A stretch of DNA of 64,000 nt from Sphaerisporangium perillae (GTDB lineage: Bacteria; Actinomycetota; Actinomycetes; Streptosporangiales; Streptosporangiaceae), in the NCBI RefSeq assembly GCF_023276435.1, contig NZ_JALLPO010000015.1, positions 62,001-126,000 on the forward strand, in the 5' to 3' direction. Shown here one piece after another: positions 1 to 9,908 of the stretch. The position numbers were made by a program, and so were the translations under genes. The notes under the pieces were generated by a model, which was not told where the DNA came from, searched no databases, and saw nothing but the letters and a program-made list of their open reading frames with translations. Within the stretch, counting starts at the first letter, position 1. Every line of letters starts with the position of its first letter.

Positions 1-271
1 GGTCAGCGTGGGCGACCTGGTCCGGCTGATGACCTTCCGGCAGGGCCAGGCCAACCTGGTGGAGCTCACCCTTCCCGAGGACGCGCCCGTCGTCGGCCAG
101 CGGGCCGGCTCGGTGCCGTGGCCGCCGGACTCCGCCCTGGTGGCGATCCTGCGCGAGGGCCGTGTGCTGGTGCCTTCCGACGACGACCCTCTGGAGGCCG
201 GCGACGAGCTGCTGTTCGTGGCCAACCAGGAGGTCGAGGAGGAGCTGGCGCACCTTCTCGCCCCCCACTGA
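1..271 (+). CDS. TrkA-family potassium channel/uptake regulatory protein, C-terminal part (5' truncated by window)
   Basis: The reading frame is open from the window edge and ends at 271. The roughly 90 visible residues look like a TrkA-C (RCK-C) domain: a beta-rich stretch with VELTLPEDAPVVGQRAG, then LVAILREGRVLVPSDDDPLE and AGDELLFVANQE. In this family the domain follows an NAD-binding RCK-N domain and gates cytoplasmic K+ transport in response to ligand. The N-terminal half lies outside the window, so the exact subfamily cannot be told. It converges on the DUF3159 gene across a strong hairpin. Confidence 0.8.
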   Translation, partial: VSVGDLVRLMTFRQGQANLVELTLPEDAPVVGQRAGSVPWPPDSALVAILREGRVLVPSDDDPLEAGDELLFVANQEVEEELAHLLAPH

Positions 272-366
272 CCCGGCACTCCCCGGTCCCGTCCGGTCCC
301 GAGCGCCGCGTCCATGCGAGCGCCGGGTCCATCCGGGCGTGAGCGCCCAGGCCACCCTTGAATCAG

Positions 367-400
367 AACGGCCGCGCCCCCGCTGGGGGGCGCGGCCGTT
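367..400. terminator. Bidirectional intrinsic terminator between convergent genes
   Basis: A near-perfect GC-rich inverted repeat (ACGGCCGCGCCCCC, 3-nt loop, then its complement) is followed by TTTCT on the + side. It lies between the TrkA-like gene (+) and the DUF3159 gene (-) and can serve both. Confidence 0.75.
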
Positions 401-424
401 TCTCGTCGCGGAAGGCCGGCGCGG

Positions 425-1210
425 TCAGGTGCCGGGGTTGGGCGAGCCCTGCGAGATCGGTGTCCTGCCCCGGGCCAGCACCCACACCATGGCGGCGAGC
501 GCGGCGACCTGGACGGGCCAGCCGAGCGCGACCTTCGCCACCCCGAGGGCGGCGACCTGGTCGGCGTAGTAGAGCGGCAGCTGCACGACCACCCGCAGCA
601 GGCACGGGAGGATCAGCAGCCAGGTCAGCCGCGAGCAGAGCCGGACGATGCCGGGGTCCTGCCGCCACCCGGTCGGGTCGCCGGTCACCGAGCCGATGAG
701 GAAGCCGACCACCGGCCAGCGGACCGCGATGGACAGCACCATGCCGGCGGCGTAGGCCGCGTTGTAGATGATGCCCGGCATGAAGACGTCCTTGGCCTCG
801 CCGGTGCGGGTGGCGAAGAACGCGCCGATGCCGATGCCGACGAGGCTGTTGATCACGAACTGCGGTGTGGAGCGCTGCGCCAGCCGCACCAGCAGGAGCA
901 GCACCGCCATGCCGATGCTGATGATCAGCGACGTCTTCAGTTGCTCGGTGACGATCCAGCTGATCGTGAAGGCCACCGTCGGCACGGCGGCCTCGATGAT
1001 GCCCCGCACGCCGCCAAGAGCCTTCGCGAGCTGCGTGCGGATGGCGGCTTCGACGGTGTCGTGGGCGGCCTCTTCGCGTGCCACCTCGGCGGAGGCGCTC
1101 ACGGGCGTGCTCCCATCGCGACCGCCGGCCCGGCCGTGGTCGCCGGACTGCTCGCGCCGTCTCGCGGGTGCATGCTCATTGGTCTCCTCGCCTGGGGGAA
1201 CCGTGGTCAC
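425..1210 (-). CDS. DUF3159 family membrane protein
   Basis: 261 aa. Residues 1-60 are charged and polar. About six hydrophobic segments follow, starting near VPTVAFTISWIVTEQL and ending near VAALAAMVWVLARG. This matches the actinobacterial DUF3159 family, for which I know no established function. The start codon overlaps the stop of the upstream OB-fold gene by 4 bp, implying translational coupling. The order DUF3710, OB-fold, DUF3159, TrkA next to dut is one I recall from other actinomycetes (recall, not checked). Confidence 0.8.
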   Translation of the reverse strand: MTTVPPGEETNEHAPARRREQSGDHGRAGGRDGSTPVSASAEVAREEAAHDTVEAAIRTQLAKALGGVRGIIEAAVPTVAFTISWIVTEQLKTSLIISIGMAVLLLLVRLAQRSTPQFVINSLVGIGIGAFFATRTGEAKDVFMPGIIYNAAYAAGMVLSIAVRWPVVGFLIGSVTGDPTGWRQDPGIVRLCSRLTWLLILPCLLRVVVQLPLYYADQVAALGVAKVALGWPVQVAALAAMVWVLARGRTPISQGSPNPGT

Positions 1211-1596
1211 TGGCCGCTCGCCGGCCGCAGCTCGTAGCGAGGGTTGAACATCACCTTACGGCCGTCCTGAACGCTGACGAGCCCTTCGGCCCGCACCACC
1301 CGGCCGGGCTCGATGCCGACGATCTTGCGCCGGCCCAGCCAGACCAGGTCGATCACGTCCGACCCGTCGTACAGCTCGGCCTCCAGGGAAGGCACGCCGC
1401 CCCGGGGGCGCAGCGTCACCGTCCGGAGCGTGCCCGCCACGCAGAACCTTCTCCGCTGGCCGCACGAGGCGATCGGTGTCGCCCCGTACTGGTCGAGGTC
1501 CTCCTGGAGCTCCGCGGCCTCCAGCTCGTCCTGGCTCGTCGTCAGGCGCCGCAGGAAACCACGCAGCCCGCGTTTGACGGGCTCTGCTGTACTCAT
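1207..1596 (-). CDS. OB-fold nucleic acid-binding domain protein
   Basis: 129 aa. After a basic N-terminus (KRGLRGFLRRL), residues 45-125 form a short beta-barrel-like domain (FCVAGTLRTVTLRPRGG, AELYDGSDVIDLVWLGRR, GRVVRAEGLVSVQDGRKVMF). This is the pattern of the small RecG/tRNA-anticodon-type OB folds of actinobacteria. Coupled by a 4-bp overlap to the DUF3159 gene. The nucleic acid ligand is unknown. Confidence 0.75.
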   Translation of the reverse strand: MSTAEPVKRGLRGFLRRLTTSQDELEAAELQEDLDQYGATPIASCGQRRRFCVAGTLRTVTLRPRGGVPSLEAELYDGSDVIDLVWLGRRKIVGIEPGRVVRAEGLVSVQDGRKVMFNPRYELRPASGQ

Positions 1597-1644
1597 CTCT
1601 CGTTCAACTCCTCGGGGCCCGTGTGGTCCTGACCGCAGCTTACG

Positions 1645-2313
1645 TCAGCGGATCTCGCTGATCTCAGGCCCGCGCTGGAACGGGTTGAGGGAGGGCGTGC
1701 CCTCCTGGGCCGCCTGGTGCTCGACGGCCTGCCGCGCCTCGGCGGGCAGCCGCAGCTCGATCGGCTCTTTGGGCGCCATGGGCTGCTCGCCGCGGACCAC
1801 GACGATGTCGCGGATGACGTCCTCGAGGGTCTTGGCGGCCTCGGCGTCGGCGATGGCACGGCCGCTGATGACGCCCCGCAGGAACCAGCGGGGACCGTCG
1901 ATCCCGATGAACCGGACGGGCTGGGTGGCGCCGTCCTGCTTGATCTCGGCGGCCACCTCGGGGCCGAATGGACCCTGCTGCTCCGCACAGCTGCCTCCGG
2001 CGGCGGTCAGCTCGCGGGAGAGCTCGGCGCGGACCTCGTCCCAGATGCCGCTCTTCTTGGGAGCGGCGAACGCGTGCACCTGCAGGGCGCTCTCCTCGGC
2101 GAGCACCACGGCACCGACGATCTGGTCCCCCGCGACGTTGAGCTGGATCTCGAAGCCGGAGCCGATGGGCACGCGCATGCCGCCCAGGTCGACCCGCTCG
2201 GTCTCGGGGTGCGGCTCGTCGGCGTCCCATGGTCCCGACTCACGCTCTGGAACCGGCGCGTCGGTTACCGGTGCCGTCTCCTCTTGTCCCGCATGACGGC
2301 GGCGTCGGAACAC
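1645..2313 (-). CDS. DUF3710 domain-containing protein
   Basis: 222 aa from the chosen GTG start (MFRRRRHAGQEE). An AAGGAG ribosome-binding site ends about 10 nt upstream of it. An in-frame GTG at 2322 is only 1 nt from that site and is less likely. The body has the DUF3710 pattern (RVDLGGMRVPIG near the start, PVRFIGIDGPRWFLRG and IRDIVVVRGEQPMAPKEPI later). The family is restricted to actinobacteria and sits beside dut; I know no function for it. The gene is 22 bp downstream of dut and probably cotranscribed with it. Confidence 0.8.
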   Translation of the reverse strand: MFRRRRHAGQEETAPVTDAPVPERESGPWDADEPHPETERVDLGGMRVPIGSGFEIQLNVAGDQIVGAVVLAEESALQVHAFAAPKKSGIWDEVRAELSRELTAAGGSCAEQQGPFGPEVAAEIKQDGATQPVRFIGIDGPRWFLRGVISGRAIADAEAAKTLEDVIRDIVVVRGEQPMAPKEPIELRLPAEARQAVEHQAAQEGTPSLNPFQRGPEISEIR

Positions 2314-2335
2314 TTCGTTCACACTCCTTATCGAC

Positions 2336-2770
2336 TTATCGGCCGGTGGAGCCGAACCCGTCGGCGCCACGCGCCGACCCGGGGAGCCGCTCCACCTCGT
2401 AGAAAGCTGCCTTCTCCACCCGCTGGACGACGAGCTGGGCGATGCGCTCACCGCGCCGGAACCGTACGGTGTCCTTGGCGTCGGTGTTCAGCAGCGTCAC
2501 CTTGATCTCGCCGCGGTAGCCGGCGTCGACCGTGCCGGGCGCGTTGACCAGCGTGACGCCGAAGCGGGCCGCGAGCCCCGAACGCGGGTGGACGAAGGCG
2601 GCGTACCCGTCGGGCAGCGCGATCGCCACGCCGGTGCCCACGACGGCCCGCTCACCGGGGAGCAGCTCGACGTCCTCGGCGGCGTAAAGGTCGGCTCCGG
2701 CGTCACCCGGGTGGGCGTACGACGGGAGTGGAAGCTCGGGGTCGAGTCGCTGGATCAGCACCTCGATCAT
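2336..2770 (-). CDS. dut: Deoxyuridine 5'-triphosphate nucleotidohydrolase (dUTPase)
   Basis: 144 aa, the usual size of trimeric dUTPases, which hydrolyse dUTP to dUMP and pyrophosphate and so keep uracil out of DNA. The conserved motifs are visible: [17 protein letters not shown] (motif 1), [11 protein letters not shown] (motif 2), [16 protein letters not shown] (motif 3), [10 protein letters not shown] (motif 4) and the glycine-rich C-terminal arm GADGFGSTG (motif 5). The ATG at 2770 has GAGGTGA just upstream; the longer open frame above it is not needed. It leads the dut-DUF3710 pair. Confidence 0.95.
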   Translation of the reverse strand: MIEVLIQRLDPELPLPSYAHPGDAGADLYAAEDVELLPGERAVVGTGVAIALPDGYAAFVHPRSGLAARFGVTLVNAPGTVDAGYRGEIKVTLLNTDAKDTVRFRRGERIAQLVVQRVEKAAFYEVERLPGSARGADGFGSTGR

Positions 2771-2823
2771 GGATTCACCTCGTGGTCGTGGAGCCGCGCT
2801 CGGCTGACGTCGGTGTGACCCCG

Positions 2824-2881
2824 CCTGCCGGACGGCAGGCCGCCCACCCCGGCCGGCACGCCGTCGCACCTGCCGGACGGC
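2824..2881. repeat. Two copies of CCTGCCGGACGGC, 45 bp apart
   Basis: The first copy (2824) is part of a perfect CCTGCCG/CGGCAGG hairpin; the second starts at 2869. They lie upstream of dut, in the gap before the AI-2E transporter gene. They may form a weak terminator for the transporter transcript, but no T-run follows. Confidence 0.4.
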
Positions 2882-2965
2882 GCGCGGAACCGGCCCTCAG
2901 CCTCAAGGTACGCCCTCGCGCGGGCCGTGGCCGAACGGGCGTGCAACGTGTCACGAACCGAGACC

Positions 2966-4153
2966 TTACCCGCTGTGCTGCGGCGACACGTCCTCCCCCG
3001 CGCCGGTCGCGCGGTCGCCGGAGGGGCCGGGCCGTTCAGGTGTCGCGGGCGGCCCTTCTGGCGGTGGCCCCTGGGGAGCGGCGGGAGGCAGCTCAGGTGG
3101 CTTCTTGCGCAGCTCAGGCACGGCACGGTAGACCACGGCCGCGATGGGCACCGCGATCGCCGCGCCCGCGATGCCGCCGAGGATTCCTCCGATCGCCAGC
3201 ACCAGGATGATCGCGAGAGGGTGGAACTTCACGGCCCGCCCGACGATCATCGGCTGGAGCACGTGGTTCTCCAGTTGCTGTTCGACCAGGAGGATGCCGA
3301 GGAAGACCAGGGCGAGGATCGGCCCCTTGGCCCCGAGCGTCACCAGCGCGGCCAGGCCGCCGGCGATGAAGATGCCGACGATCGGGATGAAGCTCGCCAG
3401 GAAGATCAGCACCGCGAGCGGCGCCCACAGCGGCACTCCCATGGCGAACAGCACGATGCCGATGATGACGCCGTGGATGGCGGCCACGATGACCGTGCCG
3501 TGGATGTACTGCGAGAGGGTGTGCCAGGCGGCGCGGCCCGCCCGGTCGACCCGGGGCGCGGCCGAGCCGAAGGCGCGCAGGAACCACGCCCAGATGCGGT
3601 CGCCGTCCTTGAGCATGAAGAAGGTGATGAACAGCAGCAGGACGATCGAGGTGAGCACCTCGATGAAGACCGCGGCCGTCGACAGCAGCGTGCTGGTGAT
3701 CGCGCTGCGCTGCGCGTTGAGCTGCCGGATGACCTCGTCCATCATGTCGGTGAGCTGGGCCTCTTTGAGGTGGAACGGCCCGGTCAGCAGCCAGCCCTGG
3801 ACGTCGCGGGTGGTCTTTTGGATCTGCTCGAGGAGGCCGGGGAACTCGTCGTTGGCCCGCGTGCCGATGATGAAGCCGACGGCGACCAGGATGGCGAGCG
3901 CGAACAACATGGTGATCCACGTCGCCCAGATGGGACGCAGCCCCGCCTTGCGCAGCCGGTCGGTGAGCGGGAAGAGCAGGGCGGTCAGCAGTAGCGCGAT
4001 CGCTATCGGCAGCGCCACGAAGCTGAGGCGGACGATGATCTGGGCGGTGAAGTAGATCACCACGCCGATGACGATGAGCCGCCAGCTCCAGGCCGCCAAG
4101 GCCCCCAGCACCGGTGGCACGCTGTGCCCGTCAGTATCCCGTTCCGCGATCAC
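2966..4153 (-). CDS. AI-2E family transporter (UPF0118/YdiK/PerM type membrane protein)
   Basis: 395 aa. Hydrophobic segments fall in the family pattern: two or three near residues 20-110, a long soluble stretch with amphipathic helices (residues 110-180), then five or more segments. The signature region FIPIVGIFIAGGLAALVTLG and the C-terminal VGRAVKFHPLAIILVLAIGG are present. Some members export the quorum signal AI-2, others Na+/H+ antiport; substrate cannot be told from sequence. The last 50 residues are Pro/Gly-rich and probably cytoplasmic. GTG start with GGAGAG just upstream. Confidence 0.85.
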   Translation of the reverse strand: MIAERDTDGHSVPPVLGALAAWSWRLIVIGVVIYFTAQIIVRLSFVALPIAIALLLTALLFPLTDRLRKAGLRPIWATWITMLFALAILVAVGFIIGTRANDEFPGLLEQIQKTTRDVQGWLLTGPFHLKEAQLTDMMDEVIRQLNAQRSAITSTLLSTAAVFIEVLTSIVLLLFITFFMLKDGDRIWAWFLRAFGSAAPRVDRAGRAAWHTLSQYIHGTVIVAAIHGVIIGIVLFAMGVPLWAPLAVLIFLASFIPIVGIFIAGGLAALVTLGAKGPILALVFLGILLVEQQLENHVLQPMIVGRAVKFHPLAIILVLAIGGILGGIAGAAIAVPIAAVVYRAVPELRKKPPELPPAAPQGPPPEGPPATPERPGPSGDRATGAGEDVSPQHSG

Positions 4154-4268
4154 CTCTCCAGACTGGCACGTCAGGCGGCCGAACGCGCGCAGGTTACGGC
4201 CCGCGTCAAGCGATGGTCTGCTTCCTCCCTATTTCCCGCCCGGCCGCCCTGCCGTCCGCCCCGCCGGT

Positions 4269-6860
4269 CTAGCCTGCGGTCGTCGCGGCGAGCGTGACGC
4301 GCACCGTGAGCTCGCCGTCGCCGGGTGCGAGGACGAACTCCTCGACGGCTCCGGCCGCGCACAGGTCGTCCTGCGCGGAGCGGACGAGGCCGACGGCGGC
4401 GCCGTCGACGCTCAGCAGCGCCACCTCGGCCCGCATGGAGAGCTTGGCCGAGGACTTGGCCTTGCGGACCTCGCGGAGCACCTGCGACACCGCGCCCAGG
4501 ACCGCCGGGTCGCCGGAGGAGGTGAGCTCGCCGTCCGCCGGCCAGGGGGCGCGGTGCACCGAGCCCTCCCGCCACCACGACCAGACCTCCTCGGTGACGA
4601 ACGGCAGGAACGGCGCGAAGAGCCTGAGCATGACCTGCAGCGCCTGCCGGAGCGCGGCGCGCGCCGACCGCGCGCCGGCGTCGGACCCGTACGCGCGGGT
4701 CTTGACCAGTTCCAGGTAGTCGTCGCAGAACTCCCAGAAGAACCTCTCGGTCGCCTCCAGGGCGCGGGTGTAGTCGTATGCCTCGAAGGCGGCCGTGGCC
4801 TCCCGCACCACCCCGGCGAGGCGCGCGAGCATCGACCTGTCGATCGCCTCGGTGATCTCCTGCCCGTCGGTGGCGTCCCGGCCGCCGCCGGCCGGGTCAC
4901 CCTCGGCGGCCTCGCCGAAGCCCAGCACGAACTTGGAGGCGTTGAGGATCTTGATGGCGAGGCGGCGGCCGACCTTGATCTGCCCGGTGTCGAACGCCGT
5001 GTCGGTGCCGGGACGTCCCCCGGCGGCCCAGTAGCGGACCGCGTCGGAGCCGTACTCCTGGAGCAGGCCCATGGGCGTCACCACATTGCCCTTGGACTTG
5101 GACATCTTCTTGCGGTCGGGGTCGAGGATCCACCCGGAGATCGCCGCGTGCCGCCACGGCGGCACGCCGCTCTCCAGATGCGCCCTGACGACCGAGGCGA
5201 ACAGCCACGTACGGATGATCTCGTGTGCCTGGGGCCGCAGGTCCATCGGGAAGACCCGGCCGAACAGGTCGTCGTCGCGCTCCCAGCCCGAGACGATCTG
5301 CGGCGACAGCGAGGAGGTCGCCCAGGTGTCCATGACGTCGGGGTCGGCGGCGAAGCCGAACGGCTTGCCCCGCTGGTCCTCTGCGTAGCCCGGCGGCACG
5401 TCGCTGGACGGGTCGACCGGAAGGGTCTCCTCGCAGGGCACGATGGGGGCGTCGTAGATCGGCTGGCCCTCGGAGTCCAGCGGGTACCAGACGGGGATGG
5501 GCACGCCGAAGAACCGCTGGCGGGAGATCAGCCAGTCACCGGCCAGGCCCTGGACCCAGTTGTCGTACCGGACCCGCATGTGCGGCGGATGCCACCGCAA
5601 CTCACCGCCGCGCTCGAGCAGAGCCTGCCGCAGCTCGGCGTCCCGCCCGCCGTTGCGGATGTACCACTGGCGGGTGGTGACGATCTCCAGCGGCCGGTCG
5701 CCCTTCTCGTAGAACTTGACCGGGCGAGAGACCTTCCGCGGGTCGCCTTCCAGCTCGCCGGACTCCCGGAGCATCTCGACGATGCGCTCCCGGGCGCTGT
5801 GCGTGGTGTTGCCGGCCAGCTCGGCGTACGGCTCGGCGGGGACGCCCTCGGGCGGCTCGGCCAGCAGGCGGCCGTCCCACCCGATGACCGGCCGGGTCGG
5901 CAGGTCGAGCTCGCGCCACCAGACGACGTCGGTGACGTCGCCGAAGGTGCAGATCATCGCGATGCCCGAGCCCTTGTCTTTCTCGGCCAGGTGGTGTGCC
6001 AGCACCGGCACATGCACCCCGAACAGAGGGGTGCTGACCGTCTTGCCGAAGAGCGGCTGGTAGCGCTCGTCGTCGGGGTGGGCGACCAGGGCCACGCAGG
6101 CCGGGATCAGCTCGGGCCGGGTCGTCTCGATGTGGACGCCGCCGGCGTACGCCGTGCCGGGCACCCCGCCGAACCTGACGCGGTGGAAGGCCCCGGGCCA
6201 CTCGCGGTCCTCCAGCTCGGCCTGGGCGACGGCCGTGCGGAAGGTGACGTCCCACAGGGTCGGCCCCTCGGCGACATACGCCTCGCCGCGGGCGAGGTTG
6301 CGCAGGAAGGCGCGCTGGGAGGCGGCACGGGAGGTGGCGTCGATCGTGGCGTAGGTGAGCGACCAGTCGACCGAGAGCCCGAGATGGCGCCACAGCTCCT
6401 CGAAGGCCTTCTCGTCCTCCTGGGTGAGGCGCTCGCACAGCTCGATGAAGTTGCGCCGCGACACGGGGACCTGGCGCTTTGGGTCGGGCTTGGGCGGCGG
6501 CTCGAACTCGGGGTCGTAGGGAAGGGAGGGGTCGCAGCGCACGCCGAAGTGGTTCTGCACGCGGCGCTCGGTGGGCAGGCCGTTGTCGTCCCAGCCCATG
6601 GGGTAGAACACCTCACGCCCGCGCATGCGCTGGAAGCGGGCGATCGTGTCGGTGTGGGTGTAGGAGAAGACGTGGCCGACGTGCAGCGCCCCGGACACGG
6701 TCGGCGGGGGCGTGTCGATCGAGTAGATCTGCTCGCGCGTCTTCGACCGGTCGAAGCGATAGGTGCCCTCGGACTCCCAGCGGCCTACCCATACCTGCTC
6801 CAAGCCGTCGAGTGAGGGCCTTTCGGGAACGGTGGTATGGCGCAGTCGCTGTTCGGTCAT
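4269..6860 (-). CDS. valS: Valine--tRNA ligase
   Basis: 863 aa, class I aminoacyl-tRNA synthetase that charges tRNA-Val. The HIGH-type motif is HVGH in [20 protein letters not shown] near residue 60 and the KMSKS loop is KKMSKSKGN about two thirds along. The editing (CP1) domain lies between them and an anticodon-binding helical domain follows. The protein ends in a short beta-rich C-terminus and no long coiled coil is evident. Monocistronic, divergent from the DUF4235 gene. The ATG has only a weak upstream purine run. No T-box leader was seen in the 78-bp upstream gap. Confidence 0.95.
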   Translation of the reverse strand: MTEQRLRHTTVPERPSLDGLEQVWVGRWESEGTYRFDRSKTREQIYSIDTPPPTVSGALHVGHVFSYTHTDTIARFQRMRGREVFYPMGWDDNGLPTERRVQNHFGVRCDPSLPYDPEFEPPPKPDPKRQVPVSRRNFIELCERLTQEDEKAFEELWRHLGLSVDWSLTYATIDATSRAASQRAFLRNLARGEAYVAEGPTLWDVTFRTAVAQAELEDREWPGAFHRVRFGGVPGTAYAGGVHIETTRPELIPACVALVAHPDDERYQPLFGKTVSTPLFGVHVPVLAHHLAEKDKGSGIAMICTFGDVTDVVWWRELDLPTRPVIGWDGRLLAEPPEGVPAEPYAELAGNTTHSARERIVEMLRESGELEGDPRKVSRPVKFYEKGDRPLEIVTTRQWYIRNGGRDAELRQALLERGGELRWHPPHMRVRYDNWVQGLAGDWLISRQRFFGVPIPVWYPLDSEGQPIYDAPIVPCEETLPVDPSSDVPPGYAEDQRGKPFGFAADPDVMDTWATSSLSPQIVSGWERDDDLFGRVFPMDLRPQAHEIIRTWLFASVVRAHLESGVPPWRHAAISGWILDPDRKKMSKSKGNVVTPMGLLQEYGSDAVRYWAAGGRPGTDTAFDTGQIKVGRRLAIKILNASKFVLGFGEAAEGDPAGGGRDATDGQEITEAIDRSMLARLAGVVREATAAFEAYDYTRALEATERFFWEFCDDYLELVKTRAYGSDAGARSARAALRQALQVMLRLFAPFLPFVTEEVWSWWREGSVHRAPWPADGELTSSGDPAVLGAVSQVLREVRKAKSSAKLSMRAEVALLSVDGAAVGLVRSAQDDLCAAGAVEEFVLAPGDGELTVRVTLAATTAG

Positions 6861-6938
6861 GGCGCCCTATGGTATGGCGTCACGCCGCGCTCCGGTACAA
6901 GAGGCTAGGGTTCTCCTAGATCGACGAGGGGAGAGGTC

Positions 6939-7244
6939 ATGGGCAGATCAGATGACGTCGACAAGCCCGACATGGCGTGGCGGCTGATCGGCGCGGTCGT
7001 GGCGCTCGGCGTCGGGTACGGCGCCCGCAAGGCCATCGAGTTCGGCTGGCAGAAGGCCACGGGCAAGAAGCCTCCGGCGGACCCCAACTCGCTGGAGACC
7101 AGCCTCGCCGAGGCGGTCGGCTTCGCGGTGGTGCTGGGCGTCGGCATGGAGGTCGCGCGCATCGTGGCGACCCGCTCGGCCCACAAGAGGTATCAGGCGT
7201 GGAAGGCCATCCCCGAGAAGGCCGAGCGCGTCATCAAATCCTAG
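6939..7244 (+). CDS. DUF4235 domain-containing small membrane protein
   Basis: 101 aa. Hydrophobic segments WRLIGAVVALGVGYGARKAIE and AVGFAVVLGVGMEVARIVATR flank a short basic loop (GWQKATGKKPPADPNS), the typical DUF4235 layout. The family is found in actinobacteria; function unknown to me. GGGGAGAGG sits a few bases before the ATG. Divergent from valS, convergent with otsA. Confidence 0.8.
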   Translation: MGRSDDVDKPDMAWRLIGAVVALGVGYGARKAIEFGWQKATGKKPPADPNSLETSLAEAVGFAVVLGVGMEVARIVATRSAHKRYQAWKAIPEKAERVIKS

Positions 7245-7256
7245 GCGTCCCGGACG

Positions 7257-8636
7257 TCAGCGTTCCAGGGCCGCGAGGAAGTCCCCCGCCCACCGGTCCA
7301 CGTCGTAGGTGGCCACGCGGCGGCGCATCGAGCGCATGCGGCGCGACAGTTCGTGGGGTGTCGCCCGCATGGCGGCGACCATCTGCCGCTTGAGCCCTTC
7401 CACGTCGTAGGGGTTGACGAGGAAGGCGTGCTTGAGCTCGTCGGCCGCCCCGGCGAACTCGCTCAGCACCAGCGCGCCCCGAAGGTCGTGCCGGCAGGCG
7501 ACGTACTCCTTGGCGACGAGGTTCATGCCGTCGCGCAGCGGCGTCACCAACATGACGTCGGCGGCGCAGTACAGCGCGGCCAGCTCCTCGCGGTCGTAGG
7601 ACTGGTGGAAGTAGTTCACCGGCGGGACGCCGAGCACACCGTGCTGCCCGTTGATCCGCCCGACGCGCAGCTCGATCTCGTCGCGCAGGTTGCGGTACTC
7701 CTCGACGCGCTCCCTGCTGGGCGTGGCGATCTGGACGAACACCGCCTCCCCCGGGCTGATCGTCTTGTCGGCGAGCAGCTCCCCGAAGGCCTTCAGGCGC
7801 TGGCCGATGCCCTTGGTGTAGTCGAGGCGGTCGACGCCCAGCATGACGTGCTCGGGCTCGCCGAGCTCGGCGCGGATCTCCTTGGCCCGGGCGAGGATGT
7901 GCGGCTCGCGCACCAGCGTGTCCAGCTCGCCGAAGTCCACCGAGATGGGGAAGGCCTCGGCACGGACGGTGCGGTCGCCGACGAAGATCTCCTGGCGCTG
8001 GTTCTGCATGCCGAGCTGGCGGCGGCAGAGCCGGATGAAGTTGGAGGCGCCGCCGGGCCGCTGGAAGCCGACCAGGTCGGCGCCGAGCAGGCCCTCCAGG
8101 ATCTCGCGCCGCCACGGGAGCTGCCAGAACAGCTCGGCGGGCGGAAAGGGGATGTGCAGGAAGAAGCCGATGCGCAGGTCGGGACGCAACGCCCGGAGCA
8201 TCGTCGGGACGAGCTGGAGCTGGTAGTCCTGCACCCAGACGACGGCGTTCTCGGCCGCGATGTCGGCGGCCGCCCGCGCGAACCTCTCGTTGACGGCGCG
8301 GTAGGCGTCCCACAGCACCCGCGAGTAGATCGGCGTGGCCACCACGTCGTGGTAGAGCGGCCACAGGGTCGCGTTCGAGAAACCCTCGTAGTACAGCTCG
8401 ATCTCGTTGGCCGAGAGCGGGACCGGGATGAGGTTCATCCCGTCGTGCTCGAAGGGCTTGAGCTCCTCGTTGGGAGCGCCGTGCCAGCCCAGCCACGCGC
8501 CGTCGCGACGCTGCATCACGGGCGCGATCGCCGTCACCAGACCCCCGGGACTGCGCCGCCAGCTGGCGGTGCCGTCCGCTGCGACGGTCCTGTCCACGGG
8601 CAACCGGTTCGCGACGATCAGAAATGAGCTGCGCAC
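7257..8636 (-). CDS. otsA: Alpha,alpha-trehalose-phosphate synthase (UDP/GDP-glucose dependent)
   Basis: 459 aa, full length for GT20 trehalose-6-phosphate synthases, which join a nucleotide-glucose to glucose-6-phosphate in osmolyte synthesis. Visible family blocks: N-terminal [51 protein letters not shown] and [11 protein letters not shown], with the C-terminal nucleotide-sugar region [17 protein letters not shown] start preceded by GGGAGGA. No otsB phosphatase gene lies next to it in this window. Confidence 0.93.
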   Translation of the reverse strand: MRSSFLIVANRLPVDRTVAADGTASWRRSPGGLVTAIAPVMQRRDGAWLGWHGAPNEELKPFEHDGMNLIPVPLSANEIELYYEGFSNATLWPLYHDVVATPIYSRVLWDAYRAVNERFARAAADIAAENAVVWVQDYQLQLVPTMLRALRPDLRIGFFLHIPFPPAELFWQLPWRREILEGLLGADLVGFQRPGGASNFIRLCRRQLGMQNQRQEIFVGDRTVRAEAFPISVDFGELDTLVREPHILARAKEIRAELGEPEHVMLGVDRLDYTKGIGQRLKAFGELLADKTISPGEAVFVQIATPSRERVEEYRNLRDEIELRVGRINGQHGVLGVPPVNYFHQSYDREELAALYCAADVMLVTPLRDGMNLVAKEYVACRHDLRGALVLSEFAGAADELKHAFLVNPYDVEGLKRQMVAAMRATPHELSRRMRSMRRRVATYDVDRWAGDFLAALER

Positions 8637-8785
8637 ACGTCCTCCCTCGCTACCACGTGATCGGTCATGCCCACCTTACGAAACCGGGCGTGGCTCTCAG
8701 TACGCGGGTGAGCGCCAGGAGAAAGCAGATGAGGGAGAAGACGGACGGGGAGAGAGGGATGAGGTGGGAGGAAGGGGAAGCCGGG

Positions 8786-9592
8786 TCAGCCGGCGGAGGG
8801 CAGGGCGCGCTGGCGCTGGAGATCGGCGCGCACCGCCTGGGCGAGACGCTTGGTGGCGGCCCTGTTGAGCGCGCCTCCGGCGACGGCGCCGGTGAGGAAC
8901 GGCCCGAGGGTGGTGAGGTGACGGCCCAGGGTGCGCATCAGCCGGTTGCGCAGGGCGATCTTGGCGGCGGCTCCGAGGGCCACCTGCACTGAGGTCGGCG
9001 CGAGGGGGTCGACCCCCCGCTGTTTGGACCAGGCGACCGTGAAGGCCATCGCCCGCTGGCTGCCGGTGCCCGGCACCTGGACGCCGTACACCTCGTACAA
9101 CTCGGCGATGAGCTTGACCTCGATCGCGGCGACCACGAGGGTCTCGGCCACGAGCTGGGCGGGCGCCGACAGCAGCAGCGGCGGGGCGGCGAACTCCGCG
9201 GCCGCCAGCACTCCGCCGATCGCCCCGACCGCCGTGGTCGCCTTGCCGGCGGTGCGGACGAGGTCGTCGGCGAGCGCGTCGCCGCTGAGACCGTAGTGGT
9301 GCTCCTGCAGTGTCGCGAAATCCCTGATGGGAAGGCGCGGAGCGATGGCGGCGAACATGTCGGCGAGCCAGCGGCCCCGTGCGACGCCCGATGTGCGCGC
9401 CCTCTTCCGCGCCTTCACCAGCGCAGCGCTGAGGCGGCCGAGCAGCCTGCGCCGCTCGGCCCCATCCATGTCGCCCGCGCCCGAGAGTTTCCCGACGAGC
9501 TCGGCGACCTCGGCGTCGGCCTCGGTCTCCGGCCCGGGCACCGCGGGCCGCCCGGGCTGGTCCTGCGATGATCGATCCGTTCCAGGTGTCAC
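8786..9592 (-). CDS. Conserved actinobacterial protein of unknown function
   Basis: 268 aa. Residues 1-70 are acidic and polar. The middle (about 115-165) has hydrophobic Ala/Gly-rich helices (GAIGGVLAAAEFAAPPLLLS, QLVAETLVVAAIEVKLIAEL) and the C-terminus has LGPFLTGAVAGGALNRAATK. The alternation recalls EcsC-like proteins but I cannot confirm that family. It lies 16 bp downstream of the DUF4193 gene on the same strand, so an operon is likely. Confidence 0.7.
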   Translation of the reverse strand: MTPGTDRSSQDQPGRPAVPGPETEADAEVAELVGKLSGAGDMDGAERRRLLGRLSAALVKARKRARTSGVARGRWLADMFAAIAPRLPIRDFATLQEHHYGLSGDALADDLVRTAGKATTAVGAIGGVLAAAEFAAPPLLLSAPAQLVAETLVVAAIEVKLIAELYEVYGVQVPGTGSQRAMAFTVAWSKQRGVDPLAPTSVQVALGAAAKIALRNRLMRTLGRHLTTLGPFLTGAVAGGALNRAATKRLAQAVRADLQRQRALPSAG

Positions 9593-9608
9593 GGACCCTC
9601 CCTGAGTC

Positions 9609-9908
9609 TCAGGCGGCGCATTCCCTGCAGATCTGCTGCCCGCCCTTGTCAGAGGCGAGCTGGCTGCGGTGATGCACCAGGAAGCAGCGCGAGCATGTGA
9701 ACTCGTCCGCCTGCCTGGGAATCACCCGGAGCGAGAGCTCCTCGTTCGACAGGTCCGCACCGGGCAGCTCCAAGGACTCGGCGAGATCGGTCTCGTCGAT
9801 GTCGATGCTGCCGGACGACTTGTCGGTCCGGCGAGCCTGCAGCTCCTGGAGGCTGTCCTCACTCAGGTCGTCGTCGGTCTTGCGCGGGCTGTCGTAATCG
9901 GTGGCCAT
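9609..9908 (-). CDS. DUF4193 domain-containing protein
   Basis: 99 aa from ATG 9908, which gives the family's usual beginning (MATDYDSPRKTDDDLSEDS). An in-frame ATG at 9920 lies right after GAGGGGG and would add four residues. The acidic middle (SIDIDETDLAESLELPGADL) leads to a zinc-ribbon-like end with CSRC and CREC pairs, plus HH in between. Widespread in actinobacteria and usually near dut; the molecular role is not known to me. Confidence 0.88.
   Translation of the reverse strand: MATDYDSPRKTDDDLSEDSLQELQARRTDKSSGSIDIDETDLAESLELPGADLSNEELSLRVIPRQADEFTCSRCFLVHHRSQLASDKGGQQICRECAA

Noticed and set aside
4068-6815. Open frame of 915 codons on the + strand across valS
   Set aside because: Shadow of valS in the opposite frame; composition is that of reverse-complemented high-GC codons and no family is recognisable.
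6861-6938. T-box leader for valS
   Set aside because: Only 78 bp lie between valS and the divergent gene, and no specifier stem or conserved T-box sequence was seen.
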